Assembly (NCBI GenBank): GCA_945861085.1
Contig: OX244046.1
Span: forward strand, 2,108,001 to 2,172,000
DNA from: Clostridioides difficile_D
GTDB taxonomy: Bacteria; Bacillota; Clostridia; Peptostreptococcales; Peptostreptococcaceae
Direction of reading: 5' to 3'
DNA length: 64,000 nucleotides
Below the pieces are notes generated by a model that did no database searches, was not told where the DNA came from, and saw only the letters and a list, made by a program, of their open reading frames with translations. Made by a program: the position numbers and the translations under genes. Of this stretch, positions 53,703 through 63,506 are shown piece after piece. How positions within the stretch are numbered: the stretch's first letter is position 1; each line of letters begins with the position of its first letter.

Positions 53703-53893
53703 TAATAAAAATCATATTTAATATTTTTAACTTAAAACTTCTGTTCTTCTTCTACATCTTTTATATTCTTATATTATTGTTAATGCTAAAATAGTGTTTT
53801 ATTATAAATACAAAACTATTTGAAAGTTTATAAATTATAAGTTTAAAAGCTAATATTAGCTCAAATAAAAAATTATATCTTTAGGAGGTAAAT

Positions 53894-55111
53894 ATGCTAG
53901 GAAAAAAATGTATGGAATATCTACAAACATTAGGAAAAATAAGTTCAACAACAAATGGTCTTACAAGACTCATCTTAACTGAAGAACATAAAAAATCTAT
54001 TGATTTAATTAGTTCATGGATGAGAGATTTGAATCTTGATATTGAAATTGATGACATTGGAAATGTTATAGGTACATATAAATCAAGTTTTCCAAATGCT
54101 CCTACATTAGTAGTTGCATCTCATCAAGATAGTGTAAAATGTGGAGGTATATTTGATGGTATGCTAGGAATAATAGTTCCTCTAATTGGACTTGAGGAAG
54201 CAAAACACAATAATAAGTCTTACCCTTTCAATATTAAGCTGGTTGCTTTCGCTGAGGAGGAAGGAACTCGATTTGAAACTTCTTTAATGGGAAGCAAAGT
54301 TTTTGCTGGTACTTTTAAAGAAAAACTGCTTAAATCTGTTGATGAAAATGGGATTACACTTGAAGAGGCTGTAACAAAATTTGGATTTAATACTAAAAAC
54401 TTAATAAATTTACATCCTAGAAAAGATATAGATGCATATTTAGAATTTCATATTGAACAAGGACCTGTCTTAGAAAATGAAGCTCTTCCTGCTGGAATTG
54501 TATCAAGTATTACAGGATTTAAAAGTTTTAAGATATCAGTAAATGGTAAATCTGGACATGCTGGTACACTGCCAATGAATATGAGATTTGATGCTGGATG
54601 TGGTGCTTGTGAATGTGTATTATCAATTGAAAATCTAGCTAAAACGACTAATGATTTGGTTGCTACTGTTGGAAAGATGAATTTCTATCCGTCTTCATCA
54701 AATGTAGTACCTGAAAGAGCTGAATTTACTCTTGATGTACGTTCTTGTTCTCAAGAAATTCTTGATAATTCAGTAGAAAAGATATTTAATGAAATATCTC
54801 ATATATGTGAAAATAGAAAACTTAATTATACAAGTGAACTTGCTTTTGAAAATGCCCCTGTACCATGTTCCAATAAAATAACAAAAATCATAGAAAAAAG
54901 TTTTATAGATTTAAATCTTAATCCTTTTTATATTTATAGTGGTGCTGGCCATGATGCTCAGGAAATGGATAATATAACTGATATTGGTATGGTGTTTATA
55001 AGATGCGCTGGAGGCGTGAGTCATAATCTTAATGAAAGTGTTTCTGTAGAGGATTTAGATACTGCTGTAAAAATATTTTTAAAAATACTAGATAATCTTG
55101 ATTTAAAATAA
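53894..55111 (+). CDS. M20-family amidohydrolase (N-carbamoyl amino acid/allantoate type)
   Basis: A 405 aa zinc-dependent hydrolase of the hydantoinase/carbamoylase group. Metal-site motifs: VASHQDSVKCGGIFDGMLG near residue 76, FAEEEGTRFETSLMGS near residue 118, EFHIEQGPVLENE near residue 184, VNGKSGHAGTLPMNMR near residue 216 and GAGHDAQEM near residue 353. Such enzymes release amino acids from N-carbamoyl derivatives or open allantoate. The gene pairs with the racemase-family gene 160 bases downstream. AGGAGG precedes the ATG. Confidence 0.87.
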   Translation: MLGKKCMEYLQTLGKISSTTNGLTRLILTEEHKKSIDLISSWMRDLNLDIEIDDIGNVIGTYKSSFPNAPTLVVASHQDSVKCGGIFDGMLGIIVPLIGLEEAKHNNKSYPFNIKLVAFAEEEGTRFETSLMGSKVFAGTFKEKLLKSVDENGITLEEAVTKFGFNTKNLINLHPRKDIDAYLEFHIEQGPVLENEALPAGIVSSITGFKSFKISVNGKSGHAGTLPMNMRFDAGCGACECVLSIENLAKTTNDLVATVGKMNFYPSSSNVVPERAEFTLDVRSCSQEILDNSVEKIFNEISHICENRKLNYTSELAFENAPVPCSNKITKIIEKSFIDLNLNPFYIYSGAGHDAQEMDNITDIGMVFIRCAGGVSHNLNESVSVEDLDTAVKIFLKILDNLDLK

Positions 55112-55270
55112 TTTTTATATAAGAAAGTATACTAAAATATATAATCTAAAGATTTACTTTATATTTATATTATATAATTGTATAATATAATCTATTATAA
55201 AACGTAATTTTATACTTTATAAAATTTTATTTTATACATAAATATATTTATATATAAGGGGATAATTTTT

Positions 55271-55969
55271 ATGAATGAAAAATTAATCGGTATTTTAGCT
55301 GGAATGGGTCCAAGGTCAACAGCACCCTTTATTGATTTAGTTATCGATGAATGTCAATCTCAATATGGAGCAAAATATGATGATGAATTTCCAAAGATGA
55401 TGATATATTCATTACCTACTCCATTTTATCTTGACAGTCCAATAAACCATGAACTTATGAAAGAAACTATAATTGATGGATTACAAAAACTTGAAGCAAC
55501 TGGTGTAAGTTTTATTGCAATACCATGCAATTCATCACACATATATTTTAAAGAATTAAAAGAATCAATTAATATACCACTGTTAAATATTGTAGAAGAA
55601 ACAGTTAAGAAATTACCTACTATATCGCAAAAAGTAACTCTTTTTTCGACTAGTTCAACCTTTGAATCTACAATTTACCAAAATGGTATAATATATAATG
55701 GGCATGAATTTATATTTAAAGATGAATGGCAAACACAATTAAACACTCTTATTCAAAATATAAAAATAGATAAAGAAAATCCACATAATATCGATATTTG
55801 GAATAAACTTATCGAAGATGTTAAAAGCGAATCTATAGAAAATATAGTAATAGCTTGTACTGATTTAAATGTAGTTTTAGAAAAATCATATTCTTCAATA
55901 AATATTGTTGATTCATCAAAATGTTTAGCTGAATCAGTTATCAATAAATATCTAAAATTAGTTAAATAA
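55271..55969 (+). CDS. Aspartate/glutamate racemase family protein
   Basis: A 232 aa member of the Asp/Glu racemase family. The opening GILAGMGPRSTAPFIDLVI is characteristic, and both catalytic cysteines are present: PCNSSHIYF near residue 83 and ACTDLNVVL near residue 196. With the upstream N-carbamoyl amidohydrolase it could supply or clear D-amino acids, an arrangement like hydantoin use, which is inference. AAGGGG precedes the ATG. Confidence 0.85.
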   Translation: MNEKLIGILAGMGPRSTAPFIDLVIDECQSQYGAKYDDEFPKMMIYSLPTPFYLDSPINHELMKETIIDGLQKLEATGVSFIAIPCNSSHIYFKELKESINIPLLNIVEETVKKLPTISQKVTLFSTSSTFESTIYQNGIIYNGHEFIFKDEWQTQLNTLIQNIKIDKENPHNIDIWNKLIEDVKSESIENIVIACTDLNVVLEKSYSSINIVDSSKCLAESVINKYLKLVK

Positions 55970-56094
55970 ATTTCATGTACTATATTATAAAAAATATATG
56001 TTATAAGTTTATCTCAAATAGTATAAGCTTATAACATATATCATAGTTTCTTAATAATATAGAAATTAACCATGTATTTCAGTATATTAATAAA

Positions 56095-56119
56095 AAGGAT
56101 ACCAGAAATGGTATCCTTC
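56095..56119. terminator. Bidirectional terminator
   Basis: AAGGATACC (56095-56103) and GGTATCCTT (56110-56118) are exact complements around AGAAAT, between the convergent racemase and lipoprotein genes. A second inverted repeat (ATATGTTATAAG/CTTATAACATAT, about 55998-56039) lies closer to the racemase stop. Confidence 0.8.
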
Positions 56120-56187
56120 GTAAATATTTATATGTTTATTTATAAAAATAGTCATATATTTATTGCTTTACTACACCTAAGCTAATA

Positions 56188-56805
56188 TTATTCAAGGGCA
56201 TTCATAGAGTTAGAAAATTCTTGTCCTGCTGTAACAAGATTAGATAACAATACATCAGCTACTGCATCATTTACTGAACTTATTATCCATTTATTATCTT
56301 TTTTAGAACATTCAAACTCCACAGTTTTTGTTACATAAGTCTCTTTAACACTTTTTTGTTTTTCTTTCATAATAGATACTAGCATTTCAGTTGTTTTCTC
56401 ATCAGTTAGGTCTTGTCCTGAAAAACTCATACCAAGCATCTTTGTAAATGCCTCAGCTACTATCTCTTGAAGTAATGGCGTTGAATCTATAAATTTACAT
56501 TCTACTTTGATTGTTGCCTTATCACCTTTAACCTCACTGTCTTTTATTGTATATGTGATTTTAGATGCATTCTGTTTTAGATAATCTAAAACATATTGTG
56601 TATTTGGGTCTTCTGTCTCTAATTCTTTTAATATATCTTTATATTTTTCGTCATTATTTTCCATCACCTTATTCATGCCTTCAAAATCAAACTTCTTTGC
56701 ACTGTTAAAAAAACTATCAATTGTATCTTCTGGCTTTGCACTTGAACATGCTGTTAAAGATATTACTAAGAAAAAAGTTGTTAAAGCTAATATAATTTTT
56801 TTCAT
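56188..56805 (-). CDS. Lipoprotein of unknown function (DUF4878/DUF5105-like)
   Basis: A 205 aa protein with a lipoprotein signal, LVISLTACSS at about 13-22 (lipobox LTAC). The mature part starts AKPEDTIDSFFNSAKKFDFE and has an NTF2-like pattern: helix, then strands KITYTIKDSEVKGDKATIKV and TVEFECSKKDNKWIISSV. Similar clostridial lipoproteins are assigned to DUF4878 or DUF5105. The function is unknown; it is anchored on the outer face of the membrane. GGGAGG lies upstream. Confidence 0.78.
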   Translation of the reverse strand: MKKIILALTTFFLVISLTACSSAKPEDTIDSFFNSAKKFDFEGMNKVMENNDEKYKDILKELETEDPNTQYVLDYLKQNASKITYTIKDSEVKGDKATIKVECKFIDSTPLLQEIVAEAFTKMLGMSFSGQDLTDEKTTEMLVSIMKEKQKSVKETYVTKTVEFECSKKDNKWIISSVNDAVADVLLSNLVTAGQEFSNSMNALE

Positions 56806-56941
56806 ATCTCAAATCCTCCCTCTTAATTTGTTGATACATAAGTTATTTTAACATATAATAAGAGTTTTTGAATGATATATTTAAAATATTTTATGAATTT
56901 TTATTAAAGAAAAACCTAAACTAAGAAATATCTATGAATAT

Positions 56942-57964
56942 TTATACTAAATTATTGTTCATATTTACATCAGTCATTGTAGAAACCATAACAGCTTTTA
57001 TAGTATGCATTCTATTTTCAGCTTCTTCAAATACCTTTGAATGTTTTGAATTAAATACTTCATCTGTAACCTCTAATTCTGATAATCCAAATTTTTCATA
57101 AATCTCCTGAGCAACTTTAGTTTCTAAATCGTGAAATGCTGGAAGACAGTGTAAAAATATAACATTTTCATTTTCAGTTTTCTTTATCATATCCATATTT
57201 ACTTGATAATCCTTAAGTTGATTTATTCTTGTTTCATATTGCTCTTCTTCTCCCATAGAAACCCATACATCTGTATATATAACATCTGCACCTTTAACAT
57301 CATCAATATTTTCAGTCAGCATTATATCTCCCTTAGACTTCTTAGCTATTTCTTTCATTTCTTTAACTAATTTTTCATTTGGCCAAAGCTCCTTAGGTGC
57401 AAGAGCTATAAAATGAATTCCCATTTTAGCACATCCTATCATCAATGAGTTTCCCATGTTGTTTCTAGCATCACCAACATATACAAATTTAACTTTATTC
57501 AAATCTTTATCTACATTTTCAATTACTGTTAAAAAGTCTGCAAGTATTTGTGTTGGATGATATTCATCTGTTAGCCCATTCCAAACAGGTACACCAGAAT
57601 ATTTTGCCAAACTTTCAACTGTTTCTTGTTTAAATCCTCTAAATTCTATCCCATCATAGAATCTTCCTAGAACTTTTGCTGTATCTGATACAGACTCTTT
57701 TTTGCCCATATGACAATCATTAGGACCTAGATAAGTTACGTGTGCCCCTTCATCATGAGCAGCTACTTCAAATGAACATCTAGTTCTTGTTGATGTTTTC
57801 TCAAATAATAAAGCTATATTTTTACCTTGTAACAAATCGCCCTTTATCCCCACCTTTTTCTTAGTTTTTAAATAACTAGATAAAGTTAATAAATATCTAA
57901 TCTCCTCTTTTGTAAAATCCTTTAATGTCAAAAAACTCTTTCCTTTTAAACTTATATTATTCAT
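56942..57964 (-). CDS. argF: Ornithine carbamoyltransferase ArgF
   Basis: A 340 aa enzyme making citrulline from ornithine and carbamoyl phosphate. The carbamoyl-phosphate site STRTRCSFEVAA lies near residue 56, and HPTQILADF near residue 141. The ornithine site is represented by DVWVSMGEE near residue 231 and FLHCLPAFHD near residue 270. It is the last gene of argC-J-B-D-F. GGGGCG lies upstream. The enzyme could be anabolic (as the operon suggests) or also serve arginine breakdown. Confidence 0.93.
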   Translation of the reverse strand: MNNISLKGKSFLTLKDFTKEEIRYLLTLSSYLKTKKKVGIKGDLLQGKNIALLFEKTSTRTRCSFEVAAHDEGAHVTYLGPNDCHMGKKESVSDTAKVLGRFYDGIEFRGFKQETVESLAKYSGVPVWNGLTDEYHPTQILADFLTVIENVDKDLNKVKFVYVGDARNNMGNSLMIGCAKMGIHFIALAPKELWPNEKLVKEMKEIAKKSKGDIMLTENIDDVKGADVIYTDVWVSMGEEEQYETRINQLKDYQVNMDMIKKTENENVIFLHCLPAFHDLETKVAQEIYEKFGLSELEVTDEVFNSKHSKVFEEAENRMHTIKAVMVSTMTDVNMNNNLV

Positions 57965-58070
57965 ATTAATTCGCCCCTTTTTATAAACTTTTTAAATTCA
58001 ATTAAACTTGTTATCACTTTACTTTTTATTTACTTTGATTCTTATCTTTAATCGATTACTTTTTGAATAT

Positions 58071-59258
58071 TTAATTAATTTCTAGTAATATATCTTTTAG
58101 GATTTCAAGAGCCTCATCTATTTCTTTATAACTGATTGTTAATGGTGGTAAAAATCTCAATACATTTTTACCAGCAGTCAAAATAAGCAATCCTTTTTTT
58201 CTAGCTTTCTCTTCTATAATACTAGATTCGATATTAGTTTCAATTCCTATCATTAAACCAATACCTTTTGTCTTTAGTACAACTTTACTATTAAAGTCTT
58301 CAATAGATTTTCTTATATAATTTCCTTTTTCTAATACTTCATTATAAAAACCGTCTTTAGATATCTCATCTAATACAACTGAAGCTGCCACCATAGCTAA
58401 TAAATTACCACCAAAAGTTGTACCTTGGTCTCCTTTTCCTAGTACTTTTGAAAGTTTTTTATTTACTAATACTCCGCCTACTGGTATTCCTGCTCCCAGT
58501 CCTTTTGCTATGGTAACTATATCTGGTTTTACATCAAAATATTCATATCCAAAAAGTTTACCAGTTCTTCCTATACCGCATTGAACTTCATCAAAAATTA
58601 CTACTATGTCTTTTTCTTTACATATTTTTACTAGTTCCAAAACATAATCCTTTTCAAGAACATTAACTCCACCTTCACCTTGAATTGCTTCAAGAATTAT
58701 CGCACAAACTGTTGAATCAATATTATTTTTAAAATCTTCAATATTATTTCTTTCTATGTATTTAAAACCTTTGGGAAGTGGATAAAAATACTTATGATAT
58801 TTATCCATACCAGTTGCCATCAAAGACATCATTGTTCTACCATGAAAAGAATCTTTCAAACTTATGATTGCTCCTCTATCTTCACCATATTTATCACTAC
58901 TATACTTTCTTGCTATTTTGAATGCTGTTTCATTTGCTTCTGTTCCAGAATTACAAAAATATACTTTATCCATCCCACTTGCATTAATTATTTTCTCTCC
59001 TGCATACAATACTGGCTCATTAAAATATAGATTTGAAGTATGCAGTAACTTATCCACTTGCTCCTTTAGAGTATTTTTTAGAATATTATTGCTATATCCA
59101 AGAGAAGATACCCCATATCCACTCGTAAAATCTATATATTTATTGCCATCAGTATCAAAAAAACAACTTCCTTCACCATAATCTATAACAAAATTAGGCT
59201 GGTTATATGTATCTATAAAATATTCATCCCACTTTGAACTTGTACTATTATTATTCAT
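58071..59258 (-). CDS. argD: Acetylornithine aminotransferase ArgD
   Basis: A 395 aa class III PLP aminotransferase. NSGTEANETAFKIARKYS near residue 105 binds the cofactor phosphate, IFDEVQCGIGRTG near residue 220 carries the PLP-contacting Asp, and VTIAKGLGAGIPVGG near residue 248 has the Schiff-base Lys. It converts N-acetylglutamate semialdehyde to N-acetylornithine. It lies 55 bases downstream of argB, with AGAGGGG before the ATG. Confidence 0.93.
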   Translation of the reverse strand: MNNNSTSSKWDEYFIDTYNQPNFVIDYGEGSCFFDTDGNKYIDFTSGYGVSSLGYSNNILKNTLKEQVDKLLHTSNLYFNEPVLYAGEKIINASGMDKVYFCNSGTEANETAFKIARKYSSDKYGEDRGAIISLKDSFHGRTMMSLMATGMDKYHKYFYPLPKGFKYIERNNIEDFKNNIDSTVCAIILEAIQGEGGVNVLEKDYVLELVKICKEKDIVVIFDEVQCGIGRTGKLFGYEYFDVKPDIVTIAKGLGAGIPVGGVLVNKKLSKVLGKGDQGTTFGGNLLAMVAASVVLDEISKDGFYNEVLEKGNYIRKSIEDFNSKVVLKTKGIGLMIGIETNIESSIIEEKARKKGLLILTAGKNVLRFLPPLTISYKEIDEALEILKDILLEIN

Positions 59259-59313
59259 TTTTATTATCCCCTCTTAAACTTATGATTTTATTGTATTTTG
59301 CTTATTATTAATT

Positions 59314-60165
59314 TTATTTTCTTATCAATGTACCTATTCCACTATCAGTAAATAACTCTGTTATTATGGAATGTGGAACTCTTCCATCCAAAATGTGTAC
59401 CCTATTTACTCCATTATTTAAAGCATCTACACACCCCTGTATTTTAGGTATCATACCTCCAGTAATTATCCCTTCCTCAAATAATTTGTCGACATCTTCT
59501 AATATAACTTCTGTTATTAATGATTTTTCTTCATCTGGTTCTCTTAATAAACCTGGCACATCTGTAAGAAGTATCAATTTATCTGCATTTAACTCTTTAG
59601 CTATAGCAGAAGCAGCTGTATCTCCATTTATATTATAAGTTTCTCCATCGTCTCCAACACCTATAGTCGCAATTACTGAAATATACCCTGACTTTAGGCA
59701 AGATTCTATAAGTTCAACATTTACTTTTTTTATTTCTCCAACAAATCCTAGTTCATAATTTTTATATGGTTCACATAAAAGCATGTTGTTATCTATTCCA
59801 CAAAGCCCTACTGCTTTCCCACCTTTTGTATTTATTTTATTCACCAAGTCTTTATTCACTTTTCCAGCAAGTACCATTTTTACAATTTCCATAGTCTCCT
59901 CATCTGTATATCTAAGACCATTTACAAATTTACTTTCTATGTCTACTTTAGCAAGCATTTTATTAATCTCTGCGCCTCCACCATGTACTAAAACTATATT
60001 AATTCCAACATAACTCATTAGTACAAGGTCTTCCATAACAGACTCTTTTAAACCATCTTTTTTCATTGCACTTCCACCATATTTAACTACAATAGTCTTA
60101 CCTTGATGCTTTTCTATATATGGTAAAGCCTCTATAAGTGTATTTGCTTTTTCTATATTAATCAT
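59314..60165 (-). CDS. argB: Acetylglutamate kinase ArgB
   Basis: A 283 aa amino-acid kinase. KYGGSAMK near residue 25 is the phosphate loop, VLVHGGGAEINKML near residue 60 the acetylglutamate site, NINGDTAASAIAKEL near residue 177 and LTDVPGLL near residue 198 the nucleotide region. It phosphorylates N-acetylglutamate in the second step of the pathway; members of this subgroup are often inhibited by arginine. It starts 14 bases after argJ, with AGGAGG upstream. Confidence 0.94.
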   Translation of the reverse strand: MINIEKANTLIEALPYIEKHQGKTIVVKYGGSAMKKDGLKESVMEDLVLMSYVGINIVLVHGGGAEINKMLAKVDIESKFVNGLRYTDEETMEIVKMVLAGKVNKDLVNKINTKGGKAVGLCGIDNNMLLCEPYKNYELGFVGEIKKVNVELIESCLKSGYISVIATIGVGDDGETYNINGDTAASAIAKELNADKLILLTDVPGLLREPDEEKSLITEVILEDVDKLFEEGIITGGMIPKIQGCVDALNNGVNRVHILDGRVPHSIITELFTDSGIGTLIRK

Positions 60166-60179
60166 TAAAGTATTTCCTC

Positions 60180-61397
60180 CTAATTTCTATAACTTCCATT
60201 TATTCTTACATAATCATAGCTTAAATCACATCCCCATGCATTTCCTCGAGCATTTCCCATATTTAAATCTACTAATATACTTATTTCATCATCTTCAAGA
60301 ATTTTTTTTGCTTTTTCTTCATTAAAGTCTAATCCATTTCCATTTTTACATACTTCAATATATCCCTTCATGCTCTCAAAAATAATATCCACTTTTTCCA
60401 TCTCTATTTCTTCACCTGCATAACCTAAAGCACACAGTATTCTTCCCCAGTTTGCATCAGCTCCAAATACAGCTGTCTTTACTAACGAAGACGATATAAC
60501 TGTTTTTGCCAATTTTACTGCATGTTCTTCACTTAATGCTCCATTTATATAACATTCAATTAGTTTTGTACATCCTTCTCCATCTTTAGCAACAAGTTTA
60601 GCAAGTTCTATGCAAACATATGTAAGTGCACTTAAGAATACTTGATAATGTTCATCTTTTTTGTTAATTCTTTCATTTTTTGCTTTTCCATTTGCTAGAA
60701 TCATGACCATATCATTAGTACTTGTGTCTCCATCTACACTAACTCTATTAAAACTTTTATCTACAGCAATCTTTAAAGACTCTTTTAACAAAGTTCCATC
60801 AATATTTGCATCTGTAGTTATAAATCCTAAAGTTGTTGCCATGTTAGGATGTATCATACCCGAACCTTTTGCCATACCTCCGATAGTTATTTTTTTATCT
60901 CCATACATTATTGCTACTGCTATTTCTTTTTTTATAATATCAGTTGTCATAATCGCTTCTCTTGCCCCAATATGACCTTGTTTACTTAAATTATTTACCA
61001 ACTCATCCATATTTTCTTCTATTAAACCTATATTTAGTGGCTTTCCTATAACACCTGTAGATGCAACTAAAACATCATTTTCTTTGATATTTAATTTCTC
61101 ACTGGTGAATTTAGCCATTTTATAAGCATTTATAAGCCCTTCTTTTCCATTAAAGGTATTAGCATTAGCACTATTTACTATGATAGCTTGTGCTTTTCCA
61201 TTTTTAATATGTTCTTGTGTTACATAAACAGGATTTCCTTTTACTTTATTTTGAGTAACTACTGCTGCTGCATCACACAAAACATCCGAATAAACCAAAG
61301 CTAAATCTCTTTTTTCTTTATTTTTTCTCAAGCCACAGTGAATTCCTGAGGCAAAAAATCCTTCTGAAACTGTAACTCCACCCTTTATAATTTCCAT
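60180..61397 (-). CDS. argJ: Bifunctional ornithine acetyltransferase/N-acetylglutamate synthase ArgJ
   Basis: A 405 aa precursor that cuts itself at an Ala-Thr bond in KGSGMIHPNMATTLGFITTD near residue 185, the Thr becoming the nucleophile. The C-terminal part has SVDGDTSTNDMV near residue 224, FGADANWGRIL near 300 and an end SYDYVRINGSYRN typical of ArgJ. It recycles the acetyl group from acetylornithine to glutamate. It lies about 40 bases after argC, with AGGAGG upstream. Confidence 0.94.
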   Translation of the reverse strand: MEIIKGGVTVSEGFFASGIHCGLRKNKEKRDLALVYSDVLCDAAAVVTQNKVKGNPVYVTQEHIKNGKAQAIIVNSANANTFNGKEGLINAYKMAKFTSEKLNIKENDVLVASTGVIGKPLNIGLIEENMDELVNNLSKQGHIGAREAIMTTDIIKKEIAVAIMYGDKKITIGGMAKGSGMIHPNMATTLGFITTDANIDGTLLKESLKIAVDKSFNRVSVDGDTSTNDMVMILANGKAKNERINKKDEHYQVFLSALTYVCIELAKLVAKDGEGCTKLIECYINGALSEEHAVKLAKTVISSSLVKTAVFGADANWGRILCALGYAGEEIEMEKVDIIFESMKGYIEVCKNGNGLDFNEEKAKKILEDDEISILVDLNMGNARGNAWGCDLSYDYVRINGSYRN

Positions 61398-61438
61398 CTT
61401 TCTCCTCCTACTTATATGAGTTTAGTATTTTTTCATTC

Positions 61439-62470
61439 CTAAAATGACGGTGCAATATTTTTTAAACCTGTAGTTTCATCAATACCAAACATTATATTCA
61501 TGTTTTGTATAGCTTGTCCTGCTGCTCCCTTAATCATATTGTCTATAGCTGAACAGATTATTAATGTATCTTCATTCTCATGCAATGATATTGCACATTT
61601 ATTTGAGAACTTAACATTCTTTAAAGAAGCTACTTTGTCTAATGGAAGAACTTCTATAAATTCTTTATATTCATAATAATCAGTTAATTTTTTATGTATA
61701 CAATCTATAGAAATATTATCTTCTTTCATACAATATATAGTTGATAATATTCCTCTATTTACTGGAATTAGATTTGGTGTAAAAACTACCTTTACTTTTT
61801 CTTTATAGGCTTCACTTAAATTTTGTTCTATTTCTGGAGTATGTCTATGTTTTCCTATCTTATATGCAGTTATATTTTCATTAACTTCAGTAAAGTGACT
61901 ACTAATTGATAATTCTCTACCAGCTCCTGTAAGTCCTGATTTAGAGTCAATTATTATATTATTTTTTATTAATTTAGAACTTAATAATGGTATCAATGGT
62001 AAAGAAATACTAGTAGGATAACACCCAGGATTTGCAATTATATCTGCATCTTTTATATCATCTTTGTATATTTCACTTAATCCATATACAGCTTTTTTGT
62101 GTAAGATTTCATCTATAAAAGATACTCCATACCATTTATTATATGTTTCTTCATCTTTTATTCTAAAATCAGCACCTAAATCTATAACTTTCTTTTTTGA
62201 TTCAATTGCTTTTATTGCAAACTTTTCGCTAACTCCATGTGGAAGAGCAGTAAACACAACATCACACATATCAATAACTTTTTCATTTTCTATACATATC
62301 ATGCTATTTTTATAGCCTATACTCGGGTATATATCAACTATATCTTTTCCCACATATGAATTCGACCCTATTGCTGTCACTTCGACTTTATCATGATTTA
62401 TTAATAATCTCAGCAATTCTGCTCCCACATATCCAGTTGCTCCAATAATCCCAGCTTTTATTTTACTCAT
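61439..62470 (-). CDS. argC: N-acetyl-gamma-glutamyl-phosphate reductase ArgC
   Basis: A 343 aa NADPH-dependent reductase, third step of arginine synthesis. The nucleotide motif GIIGATGYVGAELLRLL lies at residues 7-23, the catalytic Cys in NPGCYPTSISLPL near residue 146, and SGLTGAGRELS near residue 180. The frame runs 12 codons further upstream, but GGAGGG sits six bases before ATG 62470. It is the first gene after the T-box leader. Confidence 0.94.
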   Translation of the reverse strand: MSKIKAGIIGATGYVGAELLRLLINHDKVEVTAIGSNSYVGKDIVDIYPSIGYKNSMICIENEKVIDMCDVVFTALPHGVSEKFAIKAIESKKKVIDLGADFRIKDEETYNKWYGVSFIDEILHKKAVYGLSEIYKDDIKDADIIANPGCYPTSISLPLIPLLSSKLIKNNIIIDSKSGLTGAGRELSISSHFTEVNENITAYKIGKHRHTPEIEQNLSEAYKEKVKVVFTPNLIPVNRGILSTIYCMKEDNISIDCIHKKLTDYYEYKEFIEVLPLDKVASLKNVKFSNKCAISLHENEDTLIICSAIDNMIKGAAGQAIQNMNIMFGIDETTGLKNIAPSF

Positions 62471-62581
62471 TTTATGCCCTCCATTTTTATATTCAAATAA
62501 TATCAAAATTATATTTTTTCACTCTTTTTATCATATAATAATCATTTGATAATACATAGATTAAAATCTTCTAACTAAAAC

Positions 62582-62637
62582 AAAAAGCCCCTTAGCATTA
62601 TAAATGCTAAGAGGCGAATTTCCGCGGTACCACTCTT
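62582..62637 (-). promoter_or_regulatory. Second, truncated T-box: antiterminator/terminator half only
   Basis: On the minus strand AAGAGTGGTACCGCGG (62637-62622) is a good T-box motif and is followed by a terminator, GCCTCTTAGCATT with AATGCTAAGGGGC, then TTTTTG (about 62615-62582). Upstream, between this and the first T-box terminator, only about 65 bases exist, too few for a stem I with a specifier loop. It looks like the duplicated 3' half of a T-box. Confidence 0.8.
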
Positions 62638-62703
62638 ATTGGCAAAATTATAATAATCCTTGCAAATCAAATTAAAAAGTATCTACAAATGCATATTTAA
62701 AAT

Positions 62704-62950
62704 TAAAAAAGCCTCTTGGTCAAAGACCAAGAGACGAATATACACCCGCGTTACCACTCTAATTGATAAGATAATCTTACCCACTCTAATCTCTTAAGGC
62801 GAGATTCACCAATTACCATACTATTAATTCTGGTAATCTCCTCCAAAGCTCTATTCACAATAAAGTTCATTGCTAGGCTTCCACCATCCCCCAGCTCTCT
62901 ATCAATTACTTTTATGCTACTCTCTTTTTCACAGGATTTTGATTTCTTTT
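62704..62950 (-). promoter_or_regulatory. T-box leader with apparent Arg (AGA) specifier upstream of argC
   Basis: On the minus strand: AGAGAGCTGGGGGATGGTGG (stem I), the specifier region GAATAGAGCTTTGGAGGAG, the T-box AGAGTGGTAACGCGGGTGT (62760-62742), and a terminator GCCTCTTGGTC/GACCAAGAGGC with a T-run (62735-62704). Aligning to the Trp leader at 25741-26022 by the following GAGGAG places AGA (62852-62850) in the specifier position, giving tRNA-Arg. Uncharged tRNA-Arg should switch on argCJBDF. Confidence 0.9.
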
Positions 62951-63021
62951 CTTATTGTATTATATAATAGTTTATTTTTTTTACTTTGTCAATATAATTT
63001 ATAAATTTTTGGAAATATTTT

Positions 63022-63384
63022 CTATATAGTTAATTTCCACCATTTTGTATCCAAATTGCGATATAATTTAAATCCACATCTCAATAAAACATTTTGTGAA
63101 GCAATATTTTCAATATCAGTTTCAGCTATTACAGAAGAAACATTTGGTTGACTCAATCCCCAATCACATGTTTTTTCAACAGCTTCTGTCATATATCCTT
63201 GCCTTTTATAATTATCACCTAAACCATAAGCAATCTCAATTTCACCATAAAAATTTAGTACATTTTTAAAATCAACTAAACCTATATAAGATAGTATAAA
63301 TCTCCTATATAATTTTTTGCAAGCTCATCATCTTAAAAATCTCTTAAAAAAATTAATCTCTCCTGTATGCAAAGTTACTTTCAT
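63022..63384 (-). pseudogene. Broken GNAT acetyltransferase gene (RimJ/RimL-like)
   Basis: GGAGG and ATG at 63384 begin MKVTLHTGEINFFKRFLR, then two stop codons in a row. The other half is intact in the same frame: IGLVDFKNVLNFYGEIEIAY, GLGDNYKRQGYMTEAVEKTC, NVLLRCGFKLYRN, ending WWKLTI. Between them DDELAKNYIG lies in another frame. So at least two compensating indels and a loss of some central residues have broken a ribosomal-protein-type acetyltransferase. Codon and base use look like the rest of the window. Confidence 0.75.
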
Positions 63385-63506
63385 ATAATAATTTCCTCCT
63401 ATTATACTTTTTCATTTGTATCTTTAATAGTAAAATAAAAATCAAATTCACAACCAAGTATTAAGGAACATATAAACCAAAAAATTTTATTTTTTATTTT
63501 CTATTA

